Below, in pieces: positions 42,780-51,691 of a stretch of DNA of 64,000 nt. The translations under genes were made by a program, and so were the position numbers. The stretch lies in NCBI RefSeq assembly GCF_001623525.1, contig NZ_CP015225.1:3534001-3598000 (forward strand), in the 5' to 3' direction. Source of the stretch: Pseudomonas fluorescens (GTDB lineage Bacteria; Pseudomonadota; Gammaproteobacteria; Pseudomonadales; Pseudomonadaceae). The notes under the pieces were generated by a model that was not told where the DNA came from, ran no database searches, and worked only from the letters and a program-made list of their open reading frames with translations. The stretch's first letter is position 1. Each line of letters begins with the position of its first letter.

Positions 42780-43469
42780 ATGCTCCGTCCTACTCTCCGT
42801 TTCACCGGCCTGTGCGCGGGCCTGCTGATCTGCGCCAATGCCATGGCCCTGTCCTTGGGCGACCTGTCGCAAAAAGACGCCACCGGCGGTCTCAAGGACG
42901 CCTTGACCCAAGGCGCGCAGGTGGCGGTCAAGCAACTGGGCACACCCGGCGGCTTCAGCAACAACCCGGATGTGAAAATCGAACTGCCAGGCAAGCTGGG
43001 CAAAGTCGCCAGCAAAATGAAGGCCTTCGGCATGGGTGAACAGGTCGATCAACTGGAAACCAGCATGAACCAGGCCGCCGAGGCCGCCGTGGTCCAGGCC
43101 CAGCCGATCCTGGTCAATGCCGTGAAGAACATGAGCGTGGACGATGCCAAGGGCATTCTCAGCGGCGGCCAAGACTCCGCCACGCAATACCTGAACAAGA
43201 GCAGCCGCGAGCAGATCCGCGCCAAGTTCCTGCCCATCGTCAAGCAAGCCACCGACAAGGTCGGCCTGGCGCAGAAATACAATGCCTTCGCCGGCCAGGC
43301 CGCGACCTTCGGTGTGCTCGACGCCAAGAGCGCCAACATCGAGAACTACGTGACCGAACAGGCGCTGGACGGCTTGTTCGAGATGATCGGCAAGCAGGAA
43401 GCCACCATCCGCCAGAACCCGGCGGCGGCGGCGACCAGCTTGGCGAAGAAGGTTTTCGGCACCCTCTGA
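42780..43469 (+). CDS. DUF4197 periplasmic protein
   Basis: 229-residue precursor with signal peptide MLRPTLRFTGLCAGLLICANAMA, cleaved after AMA. The body is mostly helical and matches the DUF4197 pattern, with repeats of long amphipathic helices (ALTQGAQVAVKQLGTPGGFS, KFLPIVKQATDKVGLAQKYN) and the end QALDGLFEMIGKQEATIRQN. Function is unknown. It follows the YbaY-like lipoprotein gene by 32 bases, so the two are probably cotranscribed. Confidence 0.85.
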   Translation: MLRPTLRFTGLCAGLLICANAMALSLGDLSQKDATGGLKDALTQGAQVAVKQLGTPGGFSNNPDVKIELPGKLGKVASKMKAFGMGEQVDQLETSMNQAAEAAVVQAQPILVNAVKNMSVDDAKGILSGGQDSATQYLNKSSREQIRAKFLPIVKQATDKVGLAQKYNAFAGQAATFGVLDAKSANIENYVTEQALDGLFEMIGKQEATIRQNPAAAATSLAKKVFGTL

Positions 43470-43540
43470 GCCCCAACCCGAACCAACTGAAGGAGCTTGC
43501 TCGCGATGAACACACTGCCTAGCTGACAAACCACGATCCC

Positions 43541-43632
43541 GTGGCGAGGGAGCTTGCTCCCGCTCGGTTGCGCAGCAACCGCAAAAGCTTGGGGCCGCTA
43601 CGCAGCCCAGCGGGAGCAAGCTCCCTCGCCAC
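43541..43632. repeat. REP inverted pair between two gene ends
   Basis: GTGGCGAGGGAGCTTGCTCC.. from 43541 and its complement ending 43632 form inverted arms, with inner stems CGGTTGCGCAGCAACCG and GGGGCCGCTACGCAGCCC. A REP fragment AAGGAGCTTGCTCGCGATG precedes it at 43490. It separates the convergent DUF4197 and RND genes. Confidence 0.86.
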
Positions 43633-43654
43633 AGGTTCGGTGTGCAGTTGTTGA

Positions 43655-46600
43655 TCAGGTTTTCTTGACCCTGAACCAAGCCGCATACAACGCGGGCAAA
43701 AACAGCAACGTCAACGCCGTCGCCACGATCAACCCGCCCATGATCGCCACGGCCATCGGGCCGAAGAACAGGCTGCGGGACAGCGGAATCATCGCCAGCA
43801 CCGCCGCCAGTGCCGTGAGCACAATCGGGCGGAAGCGGCGCACTGTCGCTTCGATGATCGCCTGCCAGGGCGACAGTCCCGCCTTGATGTCCTGTTCGAT
43901 CTGGTCCACCAGGATCACCGAGTTGCGCATGATCATCCCCGACAGCGCGATCGTGCCGAGCATGGCGACAAAACCAAACGGTTGGCGGAACATCAACAGG
44001 AACAGCGTGACACCGATCAACCCCAGCGGCGCGGTCAGGAACACCATGGCCGTGCGCGAAAAACTGCGCAGTTGCAGCATCAGCAAGGTCAGCACCACCA
44101 CGATGAACAACGGTACTCCGGCGTTCACCGATTTCTGGCCGCGGGCCGAATCCTCTACCGTACCGCCCACCTCCAGCAGGTAACCGTCCGGCAGTTGCGC
44201 ACGAATCGGCTCCAGGGTCGGGAAGATCTGCTGCACCAGGGTCGCCGGTTGTTCCTTGCCATAGATATCGGCCCGTACGGTCACGCTCGGCAAGCGGTTG
44301 CGGTGCCAGATCACGCCTTCTTCGAAACCGTATTCCAAGGTCGCGATCTGCGACAGGGCAACGCTCTTGCCGTTGTCGGTCGGCACCGCCAGGCTCGGCA
44401 GCAACGACAGCTCGGTGCGCTCATGCACCGTGCCACGCAGCAGGATCTCGATCAGTTCGTTATCTTCCCGGTACTGGCTGACGCTGGACCCGGTAAGGGA
44501 GCTGCGCAGGAAGCTTGCCAGGGTGGCCGTGCTCACGCCGAGGGCTCGGGCACGGTCCTGATCGACGTTCAGGTACACCACCTTGCTCGGTTCTTCCCAG
44601 TCCAGGTGCACATTGGTCACGTAAGGGTTTTCGCGAACTTTTTCCGCCACTTTGCGCGCCAGGGCGCGAACCTTTTCAATGTGCTCGCCCGTGACGCGGA
44701 ACTGCACCGGGTAGCCGACCGGCGGGCCGTTTTCCAGGCGAGTGACCCGCGAGCGCAGGGTCGGGAACTGTTCGTTCAGGGTCGCGATCAACCAACTGCG
44801 CAAAGGCTCGCGGTCTTCGATGGTCTTGGCCAGCACCACGAACTGGGCAAAGCTGGACGCCGGCAGTTGTTGATCCAGCGGCAGGTAGAAGCGCGGTGAA
44901 CCGGTGCCGACGTAGGCCACGTAATTGTCGATGCCCGCGTGGTCCTTGAGCAGCGCTTCAAGGCGCTTGACCTGCTCGGCGGTGTTGCTCAGGGAGGCGC
45001 CTTCCTGCAGCTTCAGGTCGACCATCAGCTCCAGCCGCCCCGATGCCGGGAAAAACTGCTGCGGCACAAAACGGAACAACACCACCGAGCCGACGAACAA
45101 CAGCACGGTCAGGATGATGACGGTTTTGCGGCGACGTACGCACCACTCCACCATCCGCCGGACACGCTGATAGAACGGCGTGCCGTACGGGTCGGCCTGG
45201 CCGTCAGCCGTGCCATGTTTGGCCGCGTGAATTTTCGCCAGGTCCGGCAGGAGCTTTTCCCCCAGGTACGGCACAAACACCACGGCAGCCACCCAGGATG
45301 CCAGCAATGCCAGGGTCACGACCTGGAAAATCGAACGGGTGTATTCGCCGGTGCCCGATTGCGCGGTGGCGATTGGCAGGAAGCCGGCCGCGGTGATCAA
45401 CGTACCGGTGAGCATCGGGAATGCCGTGCTGGTCCAGGCAAAACTGGCGGCCTTGATCCGGTCGAAGCCCTGCTCCATCTTGATCGCCATCATCTCCACC
45501 GCGATGATCGCGTCGTCCACCAGCAGCCCCAGCGCCAATACCAGCGCGCCGAGGGAAATCTTGTGCAGGCCGATGCCCAGGTAGTACATCGCGGCAAACG
45601 TCATTGCCAGCACCAGCGGGATCGCCAGGGCCACCACCATCCCGGTGCGCAGCCCAAGGGAGAAGAAGCTCACCAGCAACACAATCGTCAGCGCTTCCAC
45701 CAACACCTGGACGAACTCACCGACCCCGGTCTTCACCGCCGCTGGCTGGTCCGACACCTTGCGCAATTGCATGCCGGCCGGGAGCGTGTTCTGGATCCGG
45801 GCAAAATCGACCTCGAGGGCCTTGCCCAGCACCAGGATGTCACCACCGTCCTTCATGGCCACGGCCAGGCCGATGGCATCTTCACCCATGAAACGCATGC
45901 GTGGCGCCGGTGGGTCATTGAACCCCCGGCGCACATCCGCCAGATCACTGATACGGAACGTACGATCGGCGACCCGGATCGGAAAGTTGCGGATCTCTTC
46001 CACGGTCTGGAAATTCCCGGAAACCCGTAGCTGCAGTCGCTCGCTGCCGGTTTCGAAGAAGCCAGCGGTCGACACGGCGTTCTGCTCTTCCAAGGCCTGC
46101 TGGACAGCCGCCAAGGGCAGGCCGAGGGTCGCCAGCTTCACGTTCGACAACTCGATCCAGATCTTCTCGTCCTGCAAACCGAGCAGTTCGACCTTGCCCA
46201 CGTCCTTGACCCGTTGCAGCTGGATCTGGATGCGGTCGGCGTAGTCCTTGAGCACGGCGTAGTCGAAGCCGTCACCGGTCAGCGCATAGATGTTGCCGAA
46301 GGTGGTGCCGAATTCATCGTTGAAAAATGGCCCTTGGATACCCGGCGGCAAGGTGTGGCGGATGTCACTGATCTTCTTGCGGATCTGGTACCACAGCTCG
46401 GGGATCTGTACCGAATGCAGGGAGTCACGGGCCATGAAGGTCACCTGGGACTCGCCCGGACGGGAGAACGAGACGATCCTTTCGTAATCGCCGGTTTCCA
46501 TCAGCTTCTTTTCGATGCGCTCAGTGACCTGTCGCGAGACTTCCTCGGCCGTGGCGCCCGGCCAGTTGGTGCGGATGACCATGGCCTTGAAGGTGAACGG

Positions 46601-46720
46601 CGGGTCTTCGCTCTGGCCGAGCTTGGTGTAGGAAAGCGCGCCAACGACGGCCAGCAACAACATCAGGAACAGTACGATCTGGCGGTTGCGCAGCGCCCAT
46701 TCGGAAAGATTGAAACCCAT
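43655..46720 (-). CDS. RND-family multidrug efflux transporter
   Basis: 1021-residue inner-membrane pump of the AcrB/HAE1 family. It starts MGFNLSEWALRNRQIVLFLM with the first membrane helix, then a periplasmic loop, six helices, a second loop and five more helices, 12 in all. The proton-relay Asp pair is in LGLLVDDAIIAVEMM (TM4). The sequence has more of a TriC/MexK-type feel than of MexB, but no specific substrate can be assigned. It lies 6 bases after the adaptor gene and is divergent from a TetR gene. No outer-membrane channel gene accompanies it, so it must share one encoded elsewhere. Confidence 0.93.
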   Translation of the reverse strand: MGFNLSEWALRNRQIVLFLMLLLAVVGALSYTKLGQSEDPPFTFKAMVIRTNWPGATAEEVSRQVTERIEKKLMETGDYERIVSFSRPGESQVTFMARDSLHSVQIPELWYQIRKKISDIRHTLPPGIQGPFFNDEFGTTFGNIYALTGDGFDYAVLKDYADRIQIQLQRVKDVGKVELLGLQDEKIWIELSNVKLATLGLPLAAVQQALEEQNAVSTAGFFETGSERLQLRVSGNFQTVEEIRNFPIRVADRTFRISDLADVRRGFNDPPAPRMRFMGEDAIGLAVAMKDGGDILVLGKALEVDFARIQNTLPAGMQLRKVSDQPAAVKTGVGEFVQVLVEALTIVLLVSFFSLGLRTGMVVALAIPLVLAMTFAAMYYLGIGLHKISLGALVLALGLLVDDAIIAVEMMAIKMEQGFDRIKAASFAWTSTAFPMLTGTLITAAGFLPIATAQSGTGEYTRSIFQVVTLALLASWVAAVVFVPYLGEKLLPDLAKIHAAKHGTADGQADPYGTPFYQRVRRMVEWCVRRRKTVIILTVLLFVGSVVLFRFVPQQFFPASGRLELMVDLKLQEGASLSNTAEQVKRLEALLKDHAGIDNYVAYVGTGSPRFYLPLDQQLPASSFAQFVVLAKTIEDREPLRSWLIATLNEQFPTLRSRVTRLENGPPVGYPVQFRVTGEHIEKVRALARKVAEKVRENPYVTNVHLDWEEPSKVVYLNVDQDRARALGVSTATLASFLRSSLTGSSVSQYREDNELIEILLRGTVHERTELSLLPSLAVPTDNGKSVALSQIATLEYGFEEGVIWHRNRLPSVTVRADIYGKEQPATLVQQIFPTLEPIRAQLPDGYLLEVGGTVEDSARGQKSVNAGVPLFIVVVLTLLMLQLRSFSRTAMVFLTAPLGLIGVTLFLLMFRQPFGFVAMLGTIALSGMIMRNSVILVDQIEQDIKAGLSPWQAIIEATVRRFRPIVLTALAAVLAMIPLSRSLFFGPMAVAIMGGLIVATALTLLFLPALYAAWFRVKKT

Positions 46721-46726
46721 CGGGGA

Positions 46727-47827
46727 TTACTCCTTGGCCGTCAGATTGACCACGCGGTTGGAGCGATCCACCGGCCGCACCTGCTGGCCGTCGAGGAGCA
46801 CATGCACGCCGGCCGCCACGACCCAATCATCGGGGCCCAGGCCTTCCAGCACCGGTACGGTCTTTTCGCCGAAGGCGCCGACCCGCACCGGGACCTTTTT
46901 CAGGGTGTTGTTGGCGTTGACGACCCAGACATAGGTCGCGCCATTTTCAGCCGTCAAAGCCGACAGGGGCACCGACAGCGGCACCTTGTCGGCGGTCTGG
47001 ATAAACACCCGCGCACTCTGGCCCAGCTCGGCCGGAACATTGCCGGCGGTGAAGGCCACACGGGCGGCGAAGGTGCGAGACTTGGGATCGGCGGCCGGCG
47101 ACAGCTCGCGAATGCGTCCGCTGAAGCGCTGGTCGGGCTGGCTCCACAGTTCGACCGAAACCGGCTGGCCGATCTTGAACCGGCCAAAACCCTGCTCCGG
47201 CAGGCTGATCAGCACTTCACGCTCGCCGTCGGTGGCCAGGGTAAAGACGGTTTGCCCGGCCGACACCACCTGCCCGACTTCCACCGAACGCCGGGCAACG
47301 ACGCCATCCTGGGGCGCACGCAATATCGAATAACTGGCCTGGTTGTTGGCGACGTCGAACTCGGCCTTGATCTGCTTGAGCCGCGCGGTGCCGGATCGGT
47401 AAAGGTTTTCGGCGTTGTCGTACTGGGAGCGGCTGACCATCTGCCGTTCCATCAAGGTTTTGTAGCGGTCACGCTCGGCGCGTACCAGGTTCAGGTTGGC
47501 CTCGGCGGCGGCGACCTGGGCACGGGCGGCTTCCAGTTGCAGGCGCACATCTTCGGGATCGAGTTCAGCCAGCGGTTGATTGGCCTTGACCCGCTGACCC
47601 TCTTCGACCAGTCGTCGACTCACCTTGCCGCCAATACGAAAGGCCAGGTCGGGCTCGAACCGTGCTCGCACTTCACCGGGGTAACTGTCCATCGCCTGGA
47701 CCGAAGGCTGTGGTTTCACCACCATGGCGGGGCGCACGGCGACCGGGACCGGCTCGTCATGACCGCACGCAGACAATAAAAAAGCCAGGGTGACTGGCAC
47801 GGCGAGGGGCAAGGCATAGCGGAACAT
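46727..47827 (-). CDS. RND efflux periplasmic adaptor lipoprotein
   Basis: 366-residue membrane-fusion protein linking the RND pump to an outer-membrane channel. The lipoprotein signal MFRYALPLAVPVTLAFLLSA ends in lipobox LLSAC (Cys21). It then has the biotinyl-lipoyl-like half motifs (FRIGGKVSRRLVEEGQRVKA and APQDGVVARRSVEVGQVV), an alpha-hairpin between them (about 90-165) and beta-barrel and membrane-proximal domains. It is the first gene of the two-gene operon; its promoter -10 (TATAAT, 47867-47862) abuts the putative TetR operator. Confidence 0.93.
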   Translation of the reverse strand: MFRYALPLAVPVTLAFLLSACGHDEPVPVAVRPAMVVKPQPSVQAMDSYPGEVRARFEPDLAFRIGGKVSRRLVEEGQRVKANQPLAELDPEDVRLQLEAARAQVAAAEANLNLVRAERDRYKTLMERQMVSRSQYDNAENLYRSGTARLKQIKAEFDVANNQASYSILRAPQDGVVARRSVEVGQVVSAGQTVFTLATDGEREVLISLPEQGFGRFKIGQPVSVELWSQPDQRFSGRIRELSPAADPKSRTFAARVAFTAGNVPAELGQSARVFIQTADKVPLSVPLSALTAENGATYVWVVNANNTLKKVPVRVGAFGEKTVPVLEGLGPDDWVVAAGVHVLLDGQQVRPVDRSNRVVNLTAKE

Positions 47828-47861
47828 GGCGAGTGACCTTTCGCTAATGGTGCTTGGAATA

Positions 47862-47902
47862 ATTATACTGGCGAGTATGTTATTAATAGCAAACTCACCA
47901 GT
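47862..47902. promoter_or_regulatory. TetR operator palindrome and divergent promoters
   Basis: Bases 47867-47902 form a 36-bp near-palindrome: 15 of 18 base pairs match, from ACTGGCGAGTATG inward to the centre TATTAATA. A consensus -10 TATAAT for the efflux genes (minus strand, 47867-47862) overlaps its left end, and a possible tetR promoter (TTGGAA, 16 bases, TATGTT) runs into it on the plus strand. Binding of the adjacent TetR regulator would block both. Confidence 0.78.
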
Positions 47903-47920
47903 CCAGTATTAAAGCGAAGA

Positions 47921-48556
47921 ATGTCGAACAATCCTCCAATCCCCTCCGGTCCCGGCCGTCCCAAGGATCTGGCCAAGCGCCAGGCCATTCTCGACGCGGC
48001 GAAGCGCTTGTTCGTGAGCATGGGTTACGCCAGTACCAGCATGGACGCCGTCGCTACCGAGGCCGGGGTCTCGAAGCTGACGGTCTACAGTCACTTCAAC
48101 GACAAGGAGACGCTGTTTTCCGCTGCCGTGATAGCCAAATGTGAAGAGCAGGTGCCGCCGCTGTTTTTCGAATGGCCGGACGGCGTTCCGATCGAACACG
48201 TGCTGCTGAACATCGCCCGTGGCTTTCACCTGCTCGTCAGCAGCGAGGAATCGTTGAACCTGCATCGGCTGATCATGGCCCTGGGCAGCCAGGACCCGAA
48301 GCTCTCGACGATTTTCTACGAAGCAGGCCCACAGCGGATGCTCTCAGGCATGGAGCGGCTGCTGATCAAGGTCAATCAGAGCGGTGCCCTGAACATTGAT
48401 AAACCGCGCAATGCCGCCGAGCATTTTTTCTGCCTGATCAAGGGCGCGGCGAATTTCCGGTTGTTGTCTGGCTGCGGCCCGGCCCCGGAACCGGAAGCCG
48501 CCGAGGCCCATGTACAGGAAGTGGTGGGGTTGTTCATGCGGGCTTATCGGCCTTAG
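47921..48556 (+). CDS. TetR-family transcriptional regulator
   Basis: 211-residue repressor, divergent from the efflux pair. The N-terminal HTH is KRQAILDAAKRLFVSMGYAS followed by TSMDAVATEAGVSKLTVYSHFNDKETLFSA (about residues 19-69), a clear TetR signature. The C-terminal ligand domain resembles the AefR-like group (FFCLIKGAANFRLL). It likely binds the 36-bp palindrome ending 19 bases before its start and represses both itself and the pump. The ligand is unknown. Confidence 0.92.
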   Translation: MSNNPPIPSGPGRPKDLAKRQAILDAAKRLFVSMGYASTSMDAVATEAGVSKLTVYSHFNDKETLFSAAVIAKCEEQVPPLFFEWPDGVPIEHVLLNIARGFHLLVSSEESLNLHRLIMALGSQDPKLSTIFYEAGPQRMLSGMERLLIKVNQSGALNIDKPRNAAEHFFCLIKGAANFRLLSGCGPAPEPEAAEAHVQEVVGLFMRAYRP

Positions 48557-48592
48557 CTCGACCGGTAGCCTTTCGCTGACTGGAAGAGCCTC

Positions 48593-48612
48593 ATCGCGAG
48601 CAAGCTCGCGAT
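48593..48612. repeat. truncated REP hairpin between convergent gene ends
   Basis: ATCGCGAG (48593-48600) and CTCGCGAT (48605-48612) with a 4-base loop. It is the inner part of a REP element and sits between the tetR and rsmJ stop codons, where it could help termination. Confidence 0.6.
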
Positions 48613-48627
48613 ACAGGCGACACGGTC

Positions 48628-49410
48628 TCAGGGCTTGAGCGCTTTCTTGGGGTAGATGTCGTAGCGACTGGATTTGCCATCGAGCCCATGACTTGGCTTC
48701 GGCCCTTCGATACATGGGGCCTTGCGTGGGCGCTTGACCACCACTCGGTGAGTCGCCAGGGCCAGGGCCGCGGCCAGCAGCGCCGGGGCGTCCGGGTCAT
48801 CGCCCACCAGGGGGCGGAACAAGCGCATTTCCTTCTTCACCAGGGCGGTTTTCTCCCGATGGGGAAACATCGGGTCCAGGTAGATCACCTGGGGCGGCTC
48901 GCCTTCCCAGTCGCGCATCACCTCGATGGAATTGCCCTTGAGCAAGCGCATGCGCGCCACGATGGGCGCCACGTCGAAATCCTCCGCCCCACGGGCCAGG
49001 CCATCCTCCAACAGCGCTCCAATCAGCGGTTGACGCTCGATCAGGCTCATCTCGCAGCCCAGGCTGGCCAGCACAAACGCATCCTTGCCCAACCCGGCGG
49101 TAGCATCCAGCACTCGTGGCCGCACACCTTGGGCAATGCCGACCGCCTTGGCGATCATCTGGCCGCTGCCGCCACCGTACAAACGCCGATGGGCCGCTCC
49201 GCCCTCGACGAAGTCCACCCGCACCGGCCCTGGCGCGTCCGGGCCCAGTTGCTGCAACTGCAACCCCAGCTCGCCGACCTGCAAGGCAAACTCGCCATCG
49301 TCCACCTGCAAAGGCAGACCAAGCCGCTCGGCCCAGTGCTCGGCCTGCGGTTGAAAGGCCGGGGCCAGGGCCTCGACATGGATGCGGCAGGCCGCGGGTT
49401 GCTCACTCAT
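48628..49410 (-). CDS. rsmJ: 16S rRNA m2G1516 methyltransferase RsmJ
   Basis: SAM-dependent methyltransferase that modifies G1516 of 16S rRNA. The 260-residue product has the SAM motif [20 protein letters not shown], the catalytic-site DPMFP in [20 protein letters not shown], and the C-terminal [20 protein letters not shown] typical of RsmJ (YhiQ). The start at 49410 is a good ATG, 91 bases from the divergent next gene. Confidence 0.95.
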   Translation of the reverse strand: MSEQPAACRIHVEALAPAFQPQAEHWAERLGLPLQVDDGEFALQVGELGLQLQQLGPDAPGPVRVDFVEGGAAHRRLYGGGSGQMIAKAVGIAQGVRPRVLDATAGLGKDAFVLASLGCEMSLIERQPLIGALLEDGLARGAEDFDVAPIVARMRLLKGNSIEVMRDWEGEPPQVIYLDPMFPHREKTALVKKEMRLFRPLVGDDPDAPALLAAALALATHRVVVKRPRKAPCIEGPKPSHGLDGKSSRYDIYPKKALKP

Positions 49411-49501
49411 GGAAACATGCTCAAAAAATTAAGGATCGGCAAAAACGGCCGATAACAACGGTGAACGGCATTTTGCCAGAGCTGAGCGTCGACCGAGAAA
49501 A

Positions 49502-50122
49502 ATGTCAGACATTCAATCCACATCGATAGGCGTTATCTCCCCTTACGGCGATTACAGCCTGCGCAACACCCAAGCGCTGAGCGGCGTCAGTCACCTGTGG
49601 CAGGATTTTTTCGCCCGGGCCCTGGCCGATCAACTGGGTGATAACGCACCGGCACCTGGCAGCTACCAGCCAGTGCCTCTCGATGAAGCGGTTGAACCGA
49701 CCCTCGGCGCCGAACTGCTGGAACACATCATCAGCCAGCGCACCTGCGAAGTGACCGATACACCGGTCAAGCCGCCTGAGCCGTTGTTCCTGCCCATCGC
49801 CGAATTCGAACTCGATCTGCTGGACAAGCCGTTCCCACCTTTCCCAGCGGAAGAAATCGCCGCCCAGCAAAAACAGCAGACCTTCGAAAGCAACTGGGTT
49901 CGTCCACTCGTTCTCACCGCCGGCCAACCGCTGCCGGAGCCCGGCCCGGCACCGCAACCGCGCCCACTGCACCTGCCAATCGCCGAGTTCGAACTCGACT
50001 TGCTGGACAAGCCGTTCCCGCCCTTCCCGGAAGAGGAATTGGTGGCACAACAGAAACAACTGGACTTCGACATCCGCTGGGCACGTCCGATCGTGCTGCA
50101 GAATCTGCGTATCGCCGCCTGA
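49502..50122 (+). CDS. hypothetical protein with a duplicated 45-residue block
   Basis: 206 residues, no signal peptide. Residues 94-138 and 155-199 are two near-identical copies (period 61) of a block starting LPIAEFELDLLDKPFPPFP and ending in WVRPLVL or WARPIVL, separated by a Pro-rich linker (GQPLPEPGPAPQPRP). The N-terminal 90 residues differ. It is acidic and aromatic-rich. I recognise no domain; the repeated short motif may be a peptide bound by a partner. It is divergent from rsmJ and convergent with the extensin-like gene, 1 base away. Confidence 0.8.
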   Translation: MSDIQSTSIGVISPYGDYSLRNTQALSGVSHLWQDFFARALADQLGDNAPAPGSYQPVPLDEAVEPTLGAELLEHIISQRTCEVTDTPVKPPEPLFLPIAEFELDLLDKPFPPFPAEEIAAQQKQQTFESNWVRPLVLTAGQPLPEPGPAPQPRPLHLPIAEFELDLLDKPFPPFPEEELVAQQKQLDFDIRWARPIVLQNLRIAA

Positions 50123-50123
50123 A

Positions 50124-50822
50124 TCAGCGACAGATCCACCATGGTCCCACGTCCAGATGAAAATGGTTGCGGTGCGCCGCGTTGTAATCCGGACTCAAGA
50201 CCACACTGAACATATCGCAGGCGCCCTCGCGTGCCTGGCGCAGGAACCGCGCGTCGGCGTTGTCCTTCGGCCAGTCCCTGAGCACGCTGATCGTGCGGCC
50301 ATCGGCCAGGCGAAACCCGGCGATGTCCAGCGCACTGGCGGTGGCGTGCTGGCTGCGCGAGCCGCTTTCCCGACCGTACATGTTGCGGCAGGCAAAACTG
50401 CCGAGATGATCAACCCGTGCCACTCTCTGGCCATAGGTCGCGACTGCCGCCGGCTGCAACGCATGGCGCTCGAATAGCGCGAACGCCACCGCCAACGGGC
50501 AACTGGCAAGGAAACTGCTGCTCAGGGCCACCTCGCCGCCCTGCACTCTCAGCACGTTGGTCAGCGGGCAATCTGTATGGGCACCGCTATCAGCCTGGCG
50601 AGCGGTGCGCAGCCCCGAGGTGGCGAGGGCCTGATCGCAGAGCTGCGGGTCATTGCGCAGGGCCATGAGTTTGAAACGGGTCAGCAGGTTCGGCGCAAGG
50701 TTGACGTCCAGCGGCGCCCAGGGATTCCATTGGGGCGGCAGCGACACCCAGCCGCGCCATACCCCCAGCACTGCGACGCCAACGAGCAGTGCCACGACAG
50801 CCAGAACTTTCAAAAACCGCAC
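50124..50822 (-). CDS. extensin-like domain protein
   Basis: 232-residue protein with an N-terminal membrane anchor or signal (VLAVVALLVGVAVLGVW) and an extensin-like C-terminal domain, a relative of the peptidase M15 fold. The metal/active-site style motifs are QHATASALDIAGFRLADG and HRNHFHLDVGPWWICR. Cysteines in CPLTN, SCPLA, SFACRNMYG and GACDMF suggest disulfides in the periplasm. The start is GTG at 50822 with a GAGG ribosome-binding site 7 bases before; no ATG fits. A peptidoglycan role is inferred from the fold only. Confidence 0.82.
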   Translation of the reverse strand: MRFLKVLAVVALLVGVAVLGVWRGWVSLPPQWNPWAPLDVNLAPNLLTRFKLMALRNDPQLCDQALATSGLRTARQADSGAHTDCPLTNVLRVQGGEVALSSSFLASCPLAVAFALFERHALQPAAVATYGQRVARVDHLGSFACRNMYGRESGSRSQHATASALDIAGFRLADGRTISVLRDWPKDNADARFLRQAREGACDMFSVVLSPDYNAAHRNHFHLDVGPWWICR

Positions 50823-50838
50823 GACGTTGCCTCGGGCA

Positions 50839-51660
50839 TCAACCCTTGAATAATTGGTTGGCCTGCTTGAACGGCATCGAGTGGCGCGTGAAGGTGAACG
50901 TGCCCTGCTGCTGGATTTCTTCGGCGGCGCGGAAGAACTCGCCATAGGCAGCCAGAGCCAGGGCCGATCCGACGCTGATGCGCTTGACCCCCAGTTCACT
51001 CAATTGTGTCACTGTCAGGTCCAGCGCCCCGGACATCAGCACGTTCACCGGTTTCGGCGCCACGGCCCGCACCACTGCAAGCACTTGCTCGGCGCTGCTC
51101 AGCCCCGGGGCGTACAACACGTCGGCCCCCGCGTCTGCGAAGGCCTTCAAGCGGCGAATGGTGTCGTCCAGGTCCGGATTGCCGTGCAGGAAGTTCTCCG
51201 CCCGGGCGGTCAACAGGAAGGGGTACGGCAAGCTGCGCACTGCGTCGGCGGCGGCCTTGACCCGTGCCACCGCATGCTCGAAGCAATAGATCGGGCTGTC
51301 TTCGCGCCCCGTGGCATCCTCGATCGAACCACCCACCGCACCGGCCTCTGCCGCACGGAGCAGGTTACGCGCGCAATCGTCGGGGGCATCGGCAAAACCA
51401 TTTTCCAGGTCCACGGCTACGGGCAGGTCGGTGGCCGCCACAATCGCCCGCACATTGGCCAGCGTGTCCTCCAGGCCCAGCGCTCCATCGGGCCGGCCCA
51501 AGGAAAAAGCGTGCCCGGCACTGGTAGTCGCCAGGGCTTCAAAGCCGAGGCTGGCCAACATCTTGGCCGAACCGACATCCCACGGGTTGGGAATGACAAA
51601 AGCCCCTTCACGTTCGTGCAAGGCCTTGAACGCCTGGGCTCGACGAGTTTGCGCATCCAT
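50839..51660 (-). CDS. isocitrate lyase/PEP-mutase family protein
   Basis: 273-residue TIM-barrel protein of the isocitrate lyase/phosphoenolpyruvate mutase superfamily. Motifs include FVIPNPWDVGSAKMLASLGF, the metal-site region VAVDLENGFADAPDD, GGSIEDATGRED and the LLTARAENFLHGNPDLDDTI stretch. The isocitrate lyase KKCGH signature is absent, so it is more likely an oxaloacetate- or acylpyruvate-type lyase than an aceA product. The exact substrate is unknown. It precedes the extensin-like gene by 16 bases on the same strand. Confidence 0.88.
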   Translation of the reverse strand: MDAQTRRAQAFKALHEREGAFVIPNPWDVGSAKMLASLGFEALATTSAGHAFSLGRPDGALGLEDTLANVRAIVAATDLPVAVDLENGFADAPDDCARNLLRAAEAGAVGGSIEDATGREDSPIYCFEHAVARVKAAADAVRSLPYPFLLTARAENFLHGNPDLDDTIRRLKAFADAGADVLYAPGLSSAEQVLAVVRAVAPKPVNVLMSGALDLTVTQLSELGVKRISVGSALALAAYGEFFRAAEEIQQQGTFTFTRHSMPFKQANQLFKG

Positions 51661-51691
51661 GTAGTTCGCTCCTGGGCAGAGAGTGTTGGCC

